Positions 1-8,303 of a DNA stretch of 64,000 nucleotides are shown here, piece after piece. The notes beneath the pieces were generated by a model that was not told the origin of the DNA, did no database searches, and saw only the letters and a list, made by a program, of their open reading frames with translations. The stretch spans positions 58,576 through 122,575 of the forward strand of contig CAZZJC010000011.1 in the NCBI GenBank assembly GCA_964654285.1. Reading direction: 5' to 3'. Each line of letters begins with the position of its first letter. Position 1 is the first letter of the stretch. This stretch comes from BJHQ01 sp964654285 (lineage in GTDB: Bacteria > Planctomycetota > UBA11346). A program made the translations under genes and the position numbers.

Positions 1-674
1 CGGGACTGCAGCGCCAACAACGCCTCGGCCAGGCGCAGGTCGTCGCGCGTGGTCAGCTTCACGTTGCAGGCATCGCCCGGCACCAGAGCGACGCGGTGGC
101 CGGCACGCTCCATGACCTCGGCGTCATCACTGCATTCCCAGCCTTCGGCCAAGGAGCGCGCGAAGGCGGCCAGGGCAGGTTCGCGGCGCAGGCCCTGCGG
201 CGTCTGGGCGAGCCACAGCGGCCCGCGCGGCACGGTGGCGGCGATGGTGCCGCCGTCGTCGCTGCGCTTCACGGTCGGGGCGCAGGGCACCGCGACGATC
301 GCGGCGGCGTGCGCGGCCAGGGCGGCCAGGCAGGCGGCGATGCAGCCGCGCGGCACCAAGGGCCGCACCGCGTCATGCACCAGCACCAGGTCGGTGGCGC
401 AGGCGGCGAGGGCGAGCGCGACCGTATCCTGGCGCCGGGCGCCTCCGGCGACGATGCGCACCGGCAGGGCAGGCGGAGCCTGCTCCAGGCAGCGGTCGAG
501 CAGTTCGCGATGGCCGGGATCGATGGCGATCACCGCTTCCTGCACCAGGCCGGAGAAGGCCGCCAGGGTGCGGCAGATGACGGGCACCCCGGCAAGGGGC
601 AGGAACTGCTTGGGCGTGTCGCTGGCGAAGCGCCGGCCGCTGCCGGCCGCCGGCAGGACCAGGGTCGCCGGCAT
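1..674 (-). CDS. ispD: 2-C-methyl-D-erythritol 4-phosphate cytidylyltransferase (partial, 3' end outside window)
   Basis: Reading the minus strand from the ATG at 674-672 gives a protein starting MPATLVLPAAGSGRRF, with PKQFLPLAG shortly after and HDAVRPLVPRG further on. These are the nucleotide-binding loop and the conserved Asp-Ala-Val-Arg-Pro segment of IspD. IspD makes CDP-ME from CTP and MEP in the cytosolic non-mevalonate isoprenoid pathway. About 224 residues are visible; the usual length is 225-240, so only a short C-terminus lies beyond the left edge. The start overlaps the stop of the upstream TPR gene by one base (TGATG), which suggests translational coupling and supports this ATG. 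No ispF is visible because the window ends here. Confidence 0.9.
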   Translation of the reverse strand, partial: MPATLVLPAAGSGRRFASDTPKQFLPLAGVPVICRTLAAFSGLVQEAVIAIDPGHRELLDRCLEQAPPALPVRIVAGGARRQDTVALALAACATDLVLVHDAVRPLVPRGCIAACLAALAAHAAAIVAVPCAPTVKRSDDGGTIAATVPRGPLWLAQTPQGLRREPALAAFARSLAEGWECSDDAEVMERAGHRVALVPGDACNVKLTTRDDLRLAEALLALQS

Positions 675-2617
675 CAGGGTCGCCTGGTCCGGTTGCCCGG
701 GGCCGGCGTCTTCATGCCCGGGGCCGGTGTCTTGTAGGTCCGGGTGACCGGTCTCTGTTCGGCGGGCGGCGTGTTCGTCTCGGCCAGGCCTTGCAACGGT
801 TCGGTCGGGGTCTTGACCCCGGCGGGCGGCGGAACCCTGCGCGCCGGCAGCGTCGGCGAGGTCGGTGGCGGCCGGGTGGGCGGGGGCGGGGTCGGCATGG
901 CCGGGGTCGGCGTCGCCAGGGTGCTGGTCCTGGTCTGCAACCTGGTCGGGACCGCTTCCGTCTTTGGCACCTGGGTTCGCGGTGGACGGGCTGCCGGCTG
1001 CGGCGGTTCGACCGGCACCGGCTTGCGCAGCCGGACGAGCACGAACAGGACGATGGGCACGAGGATCAGCAGCGTCCAGACCAGGACGTGGACGGGATGC
1101 CGATCCCGCATCCCGGTCAGGCCTTCCCCGCCGGTGACGTAGGGGCCGTAGTTGCCGACCACCACCGCCCAGCCGGCGGGCGCCAGGTAGGATTTCCACG
1201 CCAGGTACTGCCAGCCGGCGGCATAGGCGCGGAAGGGATCGCGGGCGGATTCGACGGCCAGGAACCAGCGCCGGGCGATGTGGTCGCCGGCCTCGCCCGC
1301 CAGGCGGTAGCATTCGACGGCCGCGTCCAGCCGCGCATCCACCTCGGCCTTGGCGCTCACGGTCTCGGCAACCTTGCGCTGGGCATGGCCGCTGTAGCGC
1401 AGGGCCGAGGCCCTCACCTCGGTCTTGCCCAGCAGTTCCGGCATGTCGGCCGCCTTGCGCAGCATGTCGGCCGCGCTGGCGAAATTGCCGGCGCGGTAGG
1501 CGGCCATGCCGGTGCTCACCAGCTCGTTCGCCGTGCGCGGCGGGATCATGCTGAAGATCGCATCCGCCTCGGCCTTGCGGCCGGTGGCCGAATACGCCTG
1601 GGCGAGGTTGAACAGCACGTCGCGGTCCTTCACGCCCTGGGCGCGGGCGGACTCCAGGTAGGGGATGCCTTCGACGTACATCTCGAGCTGGAGCAGCGCC
1701 TCGCCCAGGGCGAGCTGCGCCGGCAGGAGGCCGGGCCGGAAGTTGAGCGCCTCACGCAGCGGCGGCAGGCCGGCGCGGATGCGCTCCTTGCCGTTCTCGA
1801 CCTCGTTCGCCTCGATCAGGTCACGGCCCTGGGCGAGCAGGATGCGTCCGAGATACATCTGCGCCTCGGCATCGCGAGGCTGGAGCGCGACGAGGCGGCG
1901 GAAGCAGCTCTCGGCCCGCACGTAGGCATCCTGGCGCGTGGCCTGGCGCTCGTAGCCGCCGGCGCGGGCGAAGATGACCCGGCCGAGCTCGAACAGCGCA
2001 TCGGGATACTTGTCACCCGTGTCGGATGCACCCGATCCGGCCGCGCGCTGGAAGGCGATCTCGGCACGTTCCAGATCCTTGGCCAGGAGCGCGATGCGGC
2101 CCTCCAGGAAGAGGAACTCCTTCGGCGTCGTGGTCACCGCCCGCTGCATCGCCAGCGCCAGGTACTTCTCGGCGTTGGCGAGATCCTTGGCGGCGATGGC
2201 CATGCTGGCGGCATCGAAGTTGACCCAGCCGTCCTTGTCCTTGTAGCCGGTGAAGCGGTTGGCGATGTTGTAGACCGCTTCGTAGCGTTCGCGGCGGCCG
2301 AGCGCCTGGATGGCCAGGCGTCCGGCCGGGATCGAGGCGCCATCGATCTTGAGCGCCTCGTAGGCCGAGGCGTAGGCCGCGACCAGATCACCGCCTTCCA
2401 GCTTCAGCCGGGCGCGCGCGAGATGCCCATCGATCCAGGTCGGGAACTTCGCGATGATCGCATCCAGACGTTCGCCGGCGTCGGCGCTCTTGGCGGCGAG
2501 GGCGCTCTGCACCGGCTGCCACTGCTCCTGGGTCGGGGCGTCGCTGGCCCAGGTGGCGGCCAGGCAGCACATCCAGGTGACCACGACGCGGGCGCGACGC
2601 GACAGGGATCGGTTCAT
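674..2617 (-). CDS. Secreted/membrane TPR-repeat protein with Pro/Thr-rich tail
   Basis: This 647-residue protein has a basic N-terminus and a hydrophobic stretch ending near TWASDAP, which looks like a signal peptide. A long alpha-helical region with TPR-like helix pairs follows (for example around residues 100-400: DLANAEKYLALAM, NLAQAYSATGRKAEADAIF). One transmembrane helix lies near residues 510-530 (VHVLVWTLLILVPIVLFVLV). The last 110 residues are Pro/Thr-rich and end with repeats of the form K-T-P-A-P-G. The ATG overlaps the previous stop as ATGA. It probably acts as an envelope scaffold facing the periplasm, but no specific partner can be named. It sits in an operon with two other envelope proteins and ispD. 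Confidence 0.75.
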   Translation of the reverse strand: MNRSLSRRARVVVTWMCCLAATWASDAPTQEQWQPVQSALAAKSADAGERLDAIIAKFPTWIDGHLARARLKLEGGDLVAAYASAYEALKIDGASIPAGRLAIQALGRRERYEAVYNIANRFTGYKDKDGWVNFDAASMAIAAKDLANAEKYLALAMQRAVTTTPKEFLFLEGRIALLAKDLERAEIAFQRAAGSGASDTGDKYPDALFELGRVIFARAGGYERQATRQDAYVRAESCFRRLVALQPRDAEAQMYLGRILLAQGRDLIEANEVENGKERIRAGLPPLREALNFRPGLLPAQLALGEALLQLEMYVEGIPYLESARAQGVKDRDVLFNLAQAYSATGRKAEADAIFSMIPPRTANELVSTGMAAYRAGNFASAADMLRKAADMPELLGKTEVRASALRYSGHAQRKVAETVSAKAEVDARLDAAVECYRLAGEAGDHIARRWFLAVESARDPFRAYAAGWQYLAWKSYLAPAGWAVVVGNYGPYVTGGEGLTGMRDRHPVHVLVWTLLILVPIVLFVLVRLRKPVPVEPPQPAARPPRTQVPKTEAVPTRLQTRTSTLATPTPAMPTPPPPTRPPPTSPTLPARRVPPPAGVKTPTEPLQGLAETNTPPAEQRPVTRTYKTPAPGMKTPAPGNRTRRP

Positions 2618-3120
2618 GGCTTGGCCGGCTTTGGGGAAGCGGGGACGGCGTCGGAGGGCTCGGCCGGGGCGAAGCCGGCGGCGCTGGCCTCGGCATGGAG
2701 GTCTTCCACCCGCTTCGCCACCAGCGGGCGGATGGTCAGCGTCGTCGTGGCCCGGCAGGTGTAGGTGACCGGTATGAGATCAGCTGCGAAATCGCAGGGG
2801 AAACGCTGCCACCACGGTTTCGGCGTGGCCACCCGCGCCACCCCGCGGGCGAAATCATCCTCGCCCATCCGGCCGGCGGCGCTGGCGACGAGCTCGATCG
2901 GCAGGGCACCGGTGCGGACGACAGGTGCGGTCGTCCACGGTTTCGCCGCCTTGGTGCCCACGTATTCCTCGCCGGCGAAGCCTGGGGCCGGCGCCGGCTC
3001 GATGCGCGCCTCGTGCAGCAGGCAACCGCCGAAGACCAGGCTGCCGGCGGCGATCGCCACGGCGTGCAACCCCGCTCGGGCGGGTGCGGCGGCCTTCGAC
3101 ACGGGCGCGGGACGGCTCAT
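2614..3120 (-). CDS. Hypothetical envelope protein, possible lipoprotein
   Basis: This is a 168-residue protein of no recognised family. An N-terminal basic segment is followed by a hydrophobic stretch ending SLVFGGC, which resembles a lipobox with Cys at about residue 33. Its -3 residue is Phe, so lipidation is only plausible. The mature part contains two further cysteines and a Pro/Ala-rich C-terminus (PKPAKP). Start and stop both overlap their neighbours as ATGA, placing it firmly in the operon between the DUF4149-like membrane protein and the TPR protein. A structural or trafficking role in the envelope is inferred from context alone. Confidence 0.6.
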   Translation of the reverse strand: MSRPAPVSKAAAPARAGLHAVAIAAGSLVFGGCLLHEARIEPAPAPGFAGEEYVGTKAAKPWTTAPVVRTGALPIELVASAAGRMGEDDFARGVARVATPKPWWQRFPCDFAADLIPVTYTCRATTTLTIRPLVAKRVEDLHAEASAAGFAPAEPSDAVPASPKPAKP

Positions 3121-3719
3121 GGCGGCGTCACGCTACGCGCCGGTTCCGGGGCGGGAAGCCGGCCGGCGTCCCGGTCCGACGGTGGTTCAGCACCCACCGG
3201 CCGGCGCAGCAGGGCGGCCCCGGCCAGCCCCGCCAGGACGGCGGCGGCGATCCACGCGGCCGATCCCAGGCGCATCGAGCGCGCGTGCAGCACCGCGAAT
3301 TCGCCTTTCAGCGCCGGCAGATCCACGCTCACCGCCTTGCCGGCGCCTGCGCTGCGGATCTCGCCCGCCAGGGCCGAGCCCGCATGCGCCGCCTGCCAGG
3401 CCCAGCCGTGGCAGGCCGGCAGGGCGAGGGCGGCGGCGAGGAGCAGCCAGCCCGGCCAGCGCCGCCGGCCTTCGCGCCGGTCGAGTTCGCCCAGCCACGC
3501 CGCCAGGACCGGGATCGCCAGCGCAACCGCCGCCATCACCGCCGACCATCCGAGCAGCAGGCGGCCGAAGATCGCCCCGGCGGCGTCGCGGGTGATGAGC
3601 TCCGCCCGTGGCGGCGCCTGGCTGAAGATCGCCTGCGCCGCCGCCACCAGCGCCGCCCCCGAGGCCACCCAGGCCAGCGTGAGGGCGAACAGCAGCAGCC
3701 AGGCGGCCCTCCGCGTCAT
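3117..3719 (-). CDS. Four-helix membrane protein, DUF4149/TMEM205-like
   Basis: This 200-residue protein has four hydrophobic segments: near residues 5-28, 50-72, 85-105 and 155-175. The pattern GAIFGRLLLGW after helix 1 and the FAVLHARSMRLG motif before the last helix match the general plan of DUF4149/TMEM205 proteins. The open frame extends upstream, but the ATG at 3719 overlaps the upstream stop as ATGA and is followed at once by the basic-then-hydrophobic start MTRRAAWLLLFAL, so it is preferred. The family's function is unknown. The neighbours are also envelope-like. Family assignment is by eye from membrane topology and two short motifs. Confidence 0.6.
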   Translation of the reverse strand: MTRRAAWLLLFALTLAWVASGAALVAAAQAIFSQAPPRAELITRDAAGAIFGRLLLGWSAVMAAVALAIPVLAAWLGELDRREGRRRWPGWLLLAAALALPACHGWAWQAAHAGSALAGEIRSAGAGKAVSVDLPALKGEFAVLHARSMRLGSAAWIAAAVLAGLAGAALLRRPVGAEPPSDRDAGRLPAPEPARSVTPP

Positions 3720-4009
3720 GTCGCCACGTCGGTGATCAGGCTGACCGCCACCACCTGCCGGCGCGGCACCCACAGCCGCGTGCGGTTGACCCGGACGCCG
3801 ATGGTGCGCGACTCCAGCACGTAGACCTCCTTCGACGAATTCGCCTCGCGGTGGTCGTGCAGGTCGGCATCGCGGAATTCGAGGTGCGCATCGGATGCGG
3901 CGACCAGGGTGCCGATCACGAGGTAGAACTCGGCGAGATCGGCGACCACCACCTGGCCGAGCAGCGGGCGCAGCCAGTCGTCGGCGGGGGCGGGCGTGGG
4001 GGCGGCCAT
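3716..4009 (-). CDS. Small hypothetical protein
   Basis: This 97-residue soluble protein of mixed alpha/beta character has segments such as LLGQVVVADLAEFYLVIGTL and a C-terminal RTRLWVPRRQVVAVSLI. It has no signal peptide or membrane helix, and I recognise no family. It starts 7 bp after the stop of the DHH phosphoesterase gene and its own stop overlaps the next start as ATGA, so it is co-transcribed. The alternating hydrophobic pattern would suit a small beta-barrel fold of Sm/OB type, but this is speculation. Confidence 0.6.
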   Translation of the reverse strand: MAAPTPAPADDWLRPLLGQVVVADLAEFYLVIGTLVAASDAHLEFRDADLHDHREANSSKEVYVLESRTIGVRVNRTRLWVPRRQVVAVSLITDVAT

Positions 4010-4016
4010 GGGGGGC

Positions 4017-5474
4017 TTAGACGCCGAACTCGAACTCGTCGGGATTGCTCGGTCGCGGCGAGGCCAGATGCGACTTCAGGCGGCGGATCAGGCGGTTCTG
4101 GCGCGCCGGCGCGAGGCGGCGGAAGAGGTTCTCGACCAGCAGGGCGCAGGTCGCGTCGATCGCCCCGCCAGCGAGCGGGATCTCGGCCCGGGCCATGGTG
4201 CGGTGCCCGCCGGCGGATCCCAGCTTGGCGAAGGCCAGGGTCGCGCGCTTGCCCACGTCGACCTGGTGCCCGTCGCCGCGGAAGACCACGACCAGGCGGT
4301 CGCCGCGTTCGCGCGAACGCGCCACCCCGGCGCACACCACCCAGGAGATGCCGCAGGTCAGCAGCAGCAGGTCGGCGGTCTGCACCAGCACGTCGGGACT
4401 GGGCACCGCGCCGAAATGCACCAGCACCAGGTCGCGCCAGGTCACCCGGTGGTCGATGCCCCACGAGATGAAATCCAGCATCACCATCGGCACCTGGGAT
4501 TTCTCCAGGCGGCTGATGAAGTTGTGGTCGGCGCGGTCGTGCAGGCGTTCATACGCCCGGATGTCGGCCGCGCCGGCGCCCCGGCGCAGGTCGTTGGTGT
4601 CGGTGATGATGCCGTAGATGAGCGCGGTGGCGAGGCGGCGGTCGATCGGCACCTCGGCATCGAGCAGGTATTCCGCGACCTTGGTGCTGGTCGCGCCATA
4701 GCCCGTCCGCACATCGATGAAGCGGGCGGCGGTGTCCTCGCGCGGCGGATGATGGTCGATCACCGCGTCGGCGCGGGGCGGATGCTCGCGCCAGAATCCG
4801 GGCTGGGCATCGACCACCGCGACCGCGTCGGCCTGGGCGAGCTCATCCTCGCCCAGGCGCTCGATCGGCGTGCGCAGCCAGTTGATGAGCAGGCGGTTCT
4901 GGTAGCGGGTGACCTCGCCGGTGTGGCGCAGGACGGGTACCACCCCCAGGGTGCGCCAGAGCGCCGCGACGCCCAGGGCTGCGGCGATCGCATCGGGATC
5001 CGGGTCGCCGTACATCAGCACCAGCGGCCGCGCCCTGCCCCGGGCGCAGTCGAGCAGCGCGTCGACCCGCTTGAGGTTTTCCAGGCGCCGCGCCACCTCG
5101 TCGCGCAGGCGCGCCTGCGCCGGCATGAGCGTGAGGTAGCCTTCGGGCAGGCCGCGCCCGCCGCCGAACCAGAACAGGGACCGGCAGGGCGGCAGCCAGG
5201 CGCGGATGCGCTGGGCCTCGTCGATGCGGTCGACCGCGACCAGATAGGGCGGTGGCGGCAGGTCGGCCGGACGCTCGGCGTAGTCCGCGCCGATGCGGGC
5301 GACCTCGACCCCCGGATACGGCGCGAGCAGGCGTTCGACCTCGGCATCGGCGGTGAAGACCCGCACCGCCGTGCCGGCGCCGACGAAGAAGCCCACCGTC
5401 GCCACCACCGGACCGCTGTGGCCGATGACCGTGACCGGCGGCGGGGCCGTTCGGCGTGGATGCGGGGTCGCCAT
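4017..5474 (-). CDS. DHH-family phosphoesterase with N-terminal Rossmann/TrkA-like domain
   Basis: The protein is 485 residues from the ATG at 5474 (MATPHPRR). The start is preferred because the open frame further upstream runs back across the start of the divergent xseA. Around residues 157-161 it has DPDPD (motif I), then VVDAQ near 220, IDHHPP at 239-244 (the DHH signature) and YGIITDTNDL near 290, followed by a DHHA1-like C-terminal half. These are the Mn-binding motifs of RecJ/NrnA-type phosphoesterases, which cleave nanoRNA, pAp or cyclic dinucleotides. The first 115 residues (VTVIGHSGPVVATVGFFVG and beyond) look like a Rossmann/RCK-type nucleotide-binding domain. It heads the minus-strand operon that ends with ispD. 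The substrate cannot be deduced. Confidence 0.85.
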   Translation of the reverse strand: MATPHPRRTAPPPVTVIGHSGPVVATVGFFVGAGTAVRVFTADAEVERLLAPYPGVEVARIGADYAERPADLPPPPYLVAVDRIDEAQRIRAWLPPCRSLFWFGGGRGLPEGYLTLMPAQARLRDEVARRLENLKRVDALLDCARGRARPLVLMYGDPDPDAIAAALGVAALWRTLGVVPVLRHTGEVTRYQNRLLINWLRTPIERLGEDELAQADAVAVVDAQPGFWREHPPRADAVIDHHPPREDTAARFIDVRTGYGATSTKVAEYLLDAEVPIDRRLATALIYGIITDTNDLRRGAGAADIRAYERLHDRADHNFISRLEKSQVPMVMLDFISWGIDHRVTWRDLVLVHFGAVPSPDVLVQTADLLLLTCGISWVVCAGVARSRERGDRLVVVFRGDGHQVDVGKRATLAFAKLGSAGGHRTMARAEIPLAGGAIDATCALLVENLFRRLAPARQNRLIRRLKSHLASPRPSNPDEFEFGV

Positions 5475-5577
5475 GCGCGCGGCGATGCTAGCGCCGCCCG
5501 AGGCGGGGCAACCCGGCGGGCCTGGGATCGCTGGTCCGGGCCTTGCGATTTCCCGCCGCAGGCCAGAGGTTCCCCCC
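5475..5577. other. Divergent intergenic region (DHH phosphoesterase / xseA)
   Basis: These 103 bp separate two divergent genes and must hold both promoters. It is GC-rich and I see no convincing -35/-10 pair. A weak purine run (CCAGAGG) precedes the xseA ATG by about 8 bases. Confidence 0.4.
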
Positions 5578-6948
5578 ATGTCCGAGCAGCCGTTGACCGT
5601 CGCCGCGCTGACCCAGCGCATCGCCGCCAGCCTGGAGGATTTCGGGCCGCTGTCGGTCATCGGCGAGCTGTCGCAGGTGAAGGTCGCACCGTCGGGGCAC
5701 CTGTACGCCACCCTGAAGGACGCCGACGCGGTGATCTCGCTGGTGATGTGGCGTTCGCAGGTCATCCGCCAGGCGCGCATGCCCAAGGACGGCGAGCGGG
5801 TGGTGGTGCGCGGCTCGCTGTCGGTCTACGGCCCGCGCGGGCAGTACCAGCTGACCGCGTCCCGGATCAGCGCGGTGGGCGCGGGCGATCTCGCCGCCCG
5901 GCTCGAACAGCTCAAGCAGAAGCTCGCCGCCGAAGGGCTGTTCGATGACGAGCGCAAACGTCCGCTGCCCTACCTGCCGCGCGCAGTGGGGATCGCCACC
6001 GCCGCCGGCAGCGCCGCGCTCGCGGATCTCCTGCATTCGATCCGCAGCCGCTTCCCCACCATGCCGGTGGTGGTCGCGCCCTGCCTGGTGCAGGGCGAGC
6101 GCGCTGCCGCCGACATCGTGGCTGCCCTGCGCCGCCTGGCGGCGCATCCCGAGGTCGACCTCATCATCGCCGGACGCGGCGGCGGCAGCCTGGAAGACCT
6201 CTGGGCGTTCAATGAGGAGGCCGTGGTCCGCGCCATCGCCGCCTGCCCGCTGCCGGTGGTTTCCGCCGTCGGCCATGAGACCGACTGGACCCTGGCGGAT
6301 CTCGTCGCCGATGTGCGCGCCAAGACGCCCACCGCCGCCGGCGAGCTGGTGGTGCCCGAACTCGCGGCGCTCGTCGACCAGATCGAGGACCGCAGCCTGC
6401 TTCTCGACCGCCTCATCGATGGCGCTCTGGCCGACGCCCGCGCCCGCCTCGAATCCCTCGCCGCGCACCGCGCCCTCGCCGGCCCTGGGCATCGCCTGGC
6501 GATCTGGACCCAGCGCCACGACGAGCTCGCCGGCCGACTCGACGCCGTCCTGGAGAAAACCACCCAGGACGCGCGCCTGCGCTGCACGCACGCCGGCGCC
6601 CGCCTGGCTGCGGCCGCCCCGGTTGCGCTGCTCCGCGCGGCGCGTGAACGCCTCGATCGCCACGCGCACCTGCTGACGGTCGGCAGCGACCGGCATCTCG
6701 CCCACGCCGGTGAACGGCTCGCCGCGAGCGCGGCGCGGCTCAACGCGCTCTCGCCCCTGGCGGTGATCGGGCGCGGCTACGCCGTGGTACGCGACGCCCA
6801 TGGCCGCATCGTGCGGCGCATCGACCAGGCCCCCGCCGGCAGCCAGATCCAGGCCCGGGTCGAGGACGGTTGGCTCAGCGCCGAGGTGCTGCGCGGCCAG
6901 CGCGGCGGCCTGGGCGAGGTGAGTGACCTGGATGGGCCGCAAGGATGA
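5578..6948 (+). CDS. xseA: Exodeoxyribonuclease VII large subunit
   Basis: This 456-residue protein is of normal length. Residues 1-100 form the OB-fold single-strand DNA-binding domain (LTQRIAASLEDFGPLSVIGELS and VVRGSLSVYGPRGQYQL). The catalytic region carries GRGGGSLEDLWAFNEE and AVGHETDWTLADLVADVRA followed by the TPTAAGE segment, all diagnostic for XseA. A coiled-coil stretch follows, and the C-terminus has the conserved SPLAVIGRGYAVV. With XseB it degrades single-stranded DNA to short oligonucleotides in both directions. No xseB is visible downstream. The ATG is chosen because the conserved N-terminus (MSEQPLTVAALTQ) begins there. Confidence 0.96.
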   Translation: MSEQPLTVAALTQRIAASLEDFGPLSVIGELSQVKVAPSGHLYATLKDADAVISLVMWRSQVIRQARMPKDGERVVVRGSLSVYGPRGQYQLTASRISAVGAGDLAARLEQLKQKLAAEGLFDDERKRPLPYLPRAVGIATAAGSAALADLLHSIRSRFPTMPVVVAPCLVQGERAAADIVAALRRLAAHPEVDLIIAGRGGGSLEDLWAFNEEAVVRAIAACPLPVVSAVGHETDWTLADLVADVRAKTPTAAGELVVPELAALVDQIEDRSLLLDRLIDGALADARARLESLAAHRALAGPGHRLAIWTQRHDELAGRLDAVLEKTTQDARLRCTHAGARLAAAAPVALLRAARERLDRHAHLLTVGSDRHLAHAGERLAASAARLNALSPLAVIGRGYAVVRDAHGRIVRRIDQAPAGSQIQARVEDGWLSAEVLRGQRGGLGEVSDLDGPQG

Positions 6949-7095
6949 AGGTGAGATGGCCACAAAGAACACAGAATCCGCAAAGGGCTGGGCTGGCCAC
7001 GACATTTCCAGCGGTAAATCCGAAATGATGCGATGGCTGGTCTGCGGTTGCGCCCCGCCCGGCCCGCTAAGCCTTCCACCGACAGGGGAACACCG
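6949..7095. other. Intergenic region downstream of xseA
   Basis: These 147 bp are noticeably less GC-rich in their first half (around 6955-7030) and probably hold the promoter of the LSM-SANT gene. I see no clear terminator hairpin or -35/-10 pair. A GACAGGGGAA ribosome-binding-like run lies just before the ATG at 7096. Confidence 0.4.
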
Positions 7096-7746
7096 ATGAG
7101 CGATCTGCGCAACCACCTCAGCACTGGCCGGCGCGTCACCGCGCTGCTCACCGGCGGGCATCGCGTCTCTGGCGAGGTCGTGGCGACCTCCGATTCCGTG
7201 CTCGAACTGGATACGCACTCGGGCCTGACCGTCATTCGGCTGGAGCATCTCGTCGCGGTGGTGCTGGAAGCCGTGCCGGTGGCTGGACTCGATCCCGATC
7301 CCGGCCTGTCCAGATCAGTCGCTGCCAAGCGTGAACCGACGCCCGAGGAGATCCTCTCCGGACGGGAAGAAGGCGGGGACGTTGACGCCCCCATCCGACC
7401 GCAACCGCTTGGTCTGGTTCCGCCATTTGTCCAGGCGCAGCCGCTGGCCCCGCCGCAGCCGGACAACCGCCTGCCCAAGCCGCAGAGCAAGGACACGCCG
7501 CGCCCGGCCGGATCGCGCACGCCCGGCCGGCCGTGGAACGACGCCGACCTCAAGGCCCTCGCCGACGCCTTCCAGGATGGCGCCAACGACAGCCAGTGCG
7601 CCGCCACCCATAACCGAACCCGCACCCAGATCACCATCCTGCGCCAGGCCTTCGAGGCCGCGCGCGGCAACATCGCCGAGGACCGCATCCCGCCGGTGGC
7701 CCAGACCTGGATGACGCGCTGGCGCAAGGTTTTGGCGAACCGCTGA
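7096..7746 (+). CDS. Possible LSM/Sm-fold protein with C-terminal SANT/Myb-like domain
   Basis: This 216-residue protein starts at the ATG preceded by AGGGGAA. Residues 5-60 (LRNHLSTGRRVTALLTGGHR, then VSGEVVATSDSVLELDT and LTVIRLEHLVAVVLE) have the five-strand rhythm of an Sm/Hfq-type RNA-binding fold. The V-SGEV-A-SDSVLEL pattern resembles the Hfq Sm1 segment. A Pro-rich linker (about 60-140) leads to RPWNDADLKALADAFQ and a helix-turn-helix-like block ending ILRQAFEAARG near residue 190, typical of SANT/Myb-like DNA-binding repeats. The combination suggests a nucleic-acid-binding regulator. Both domain calls are by pattern only. Confidence 0.6.
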   Translation: MSDLRNHLSTGRRVTALLTGGHRVSGEVVATSDSVLELDTHSGLTVIRLEHLVAVVLEAVPVAGLDPDPGLSRSVAAKREPTPEEILSGREEGGDVDAPIRPQPLGLVPPFVQAQPLAPPQPDNRLPKPQSKDTPRPAGSRTPGRPWNDADLKALADAFQDGANDSQCAATHNRTRTQITILRQAFEAARGNIAEDRIPPVAQTWMTRWRKVLANR

Positions 7747-7769
7747 AATTAGCGGTGGAGGCAGAAGGC

Positions 7770-8273
7770 ATGGAGGTCGTGATCGAACAAAAATCAGTGC
7801 CAGTTGGCCAGGTACTGACGACCGTCTCGTGGGCGGAAATTTCTGCAAATGCTGAAGTTTATCGTGGCTTTATCGGGAGCGTCGGTGCGGCGACCGTGTT
7901 GTTCGATCACACCATGCGTGAAACCTGCCGACTTCGATACCACAGTCGCTATGTTGGGCTAACCAATACGGTGGAATTGCAGGGTCTGCGCCAAGCAGGG
8001 ATACGAGTATTCATGCGGGGCAAGTTACTGGCGGAGTTGTCTCGGGCCTGGTTTTATGCCAAAGCCGATGCGAATGAAGATGCGTCGGGGACGCTGATCT
8101 ACCGGAACTTCCTGAATCATTGCGGGCAATGGAAGAACCCTCATTTCGGATTTTTGCGTGTCGAGAGAGATCGTCGGAACCGAATTCGAGCTGACCTTTC
8201 CCGCGTGGAATATATGGAGCCATCAACACAGTTGGCGATCCTTTCGGATTATTGGCTGCAACTGTCCGACTGA
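7770..8273 (+). CDS. Hypothetical protein, AT-richer than surroundings
   Basis: This 167-residue protein is of no recognised family, with no signal peptide or membrane helix. The ATG at 7770 has GGAG about 9 bases upstream and is preferred over a GTG at 7755. It is rich in aromatic and charged residues (RAWFYAKADANED, HFGFLRVERDRRNRIRADL). Its DNA is visibly AT-richer than nearly everything else in the window and uses codons such as TTT, AAA and GTT that neighbours avoid, which suggests recent acquisition. It lies 23 bp after the LSM-SANT gene on the same strand and converges on the next gene with 30 bp between. Confidence 0.65.
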   Translation: MEVVIEQKSVPVGQVLTTVSWAEISANAEVYRGFIGSVGAATVLFDHTMRETCRLRYHSRYVGLTNTVELQGLRQAGIRVFMRGKLLAELSRAWFYAKADANEDASGTLIYRNFLNHCGQWKNPHFGFLRVERDRRNRIRADLSRVEYMEPSTQLAILSDYWLQLSD

Positions 8274-8303
8274 TTCGTTTCTGAGTTTATCGAAGCTGCC
8301 ATT

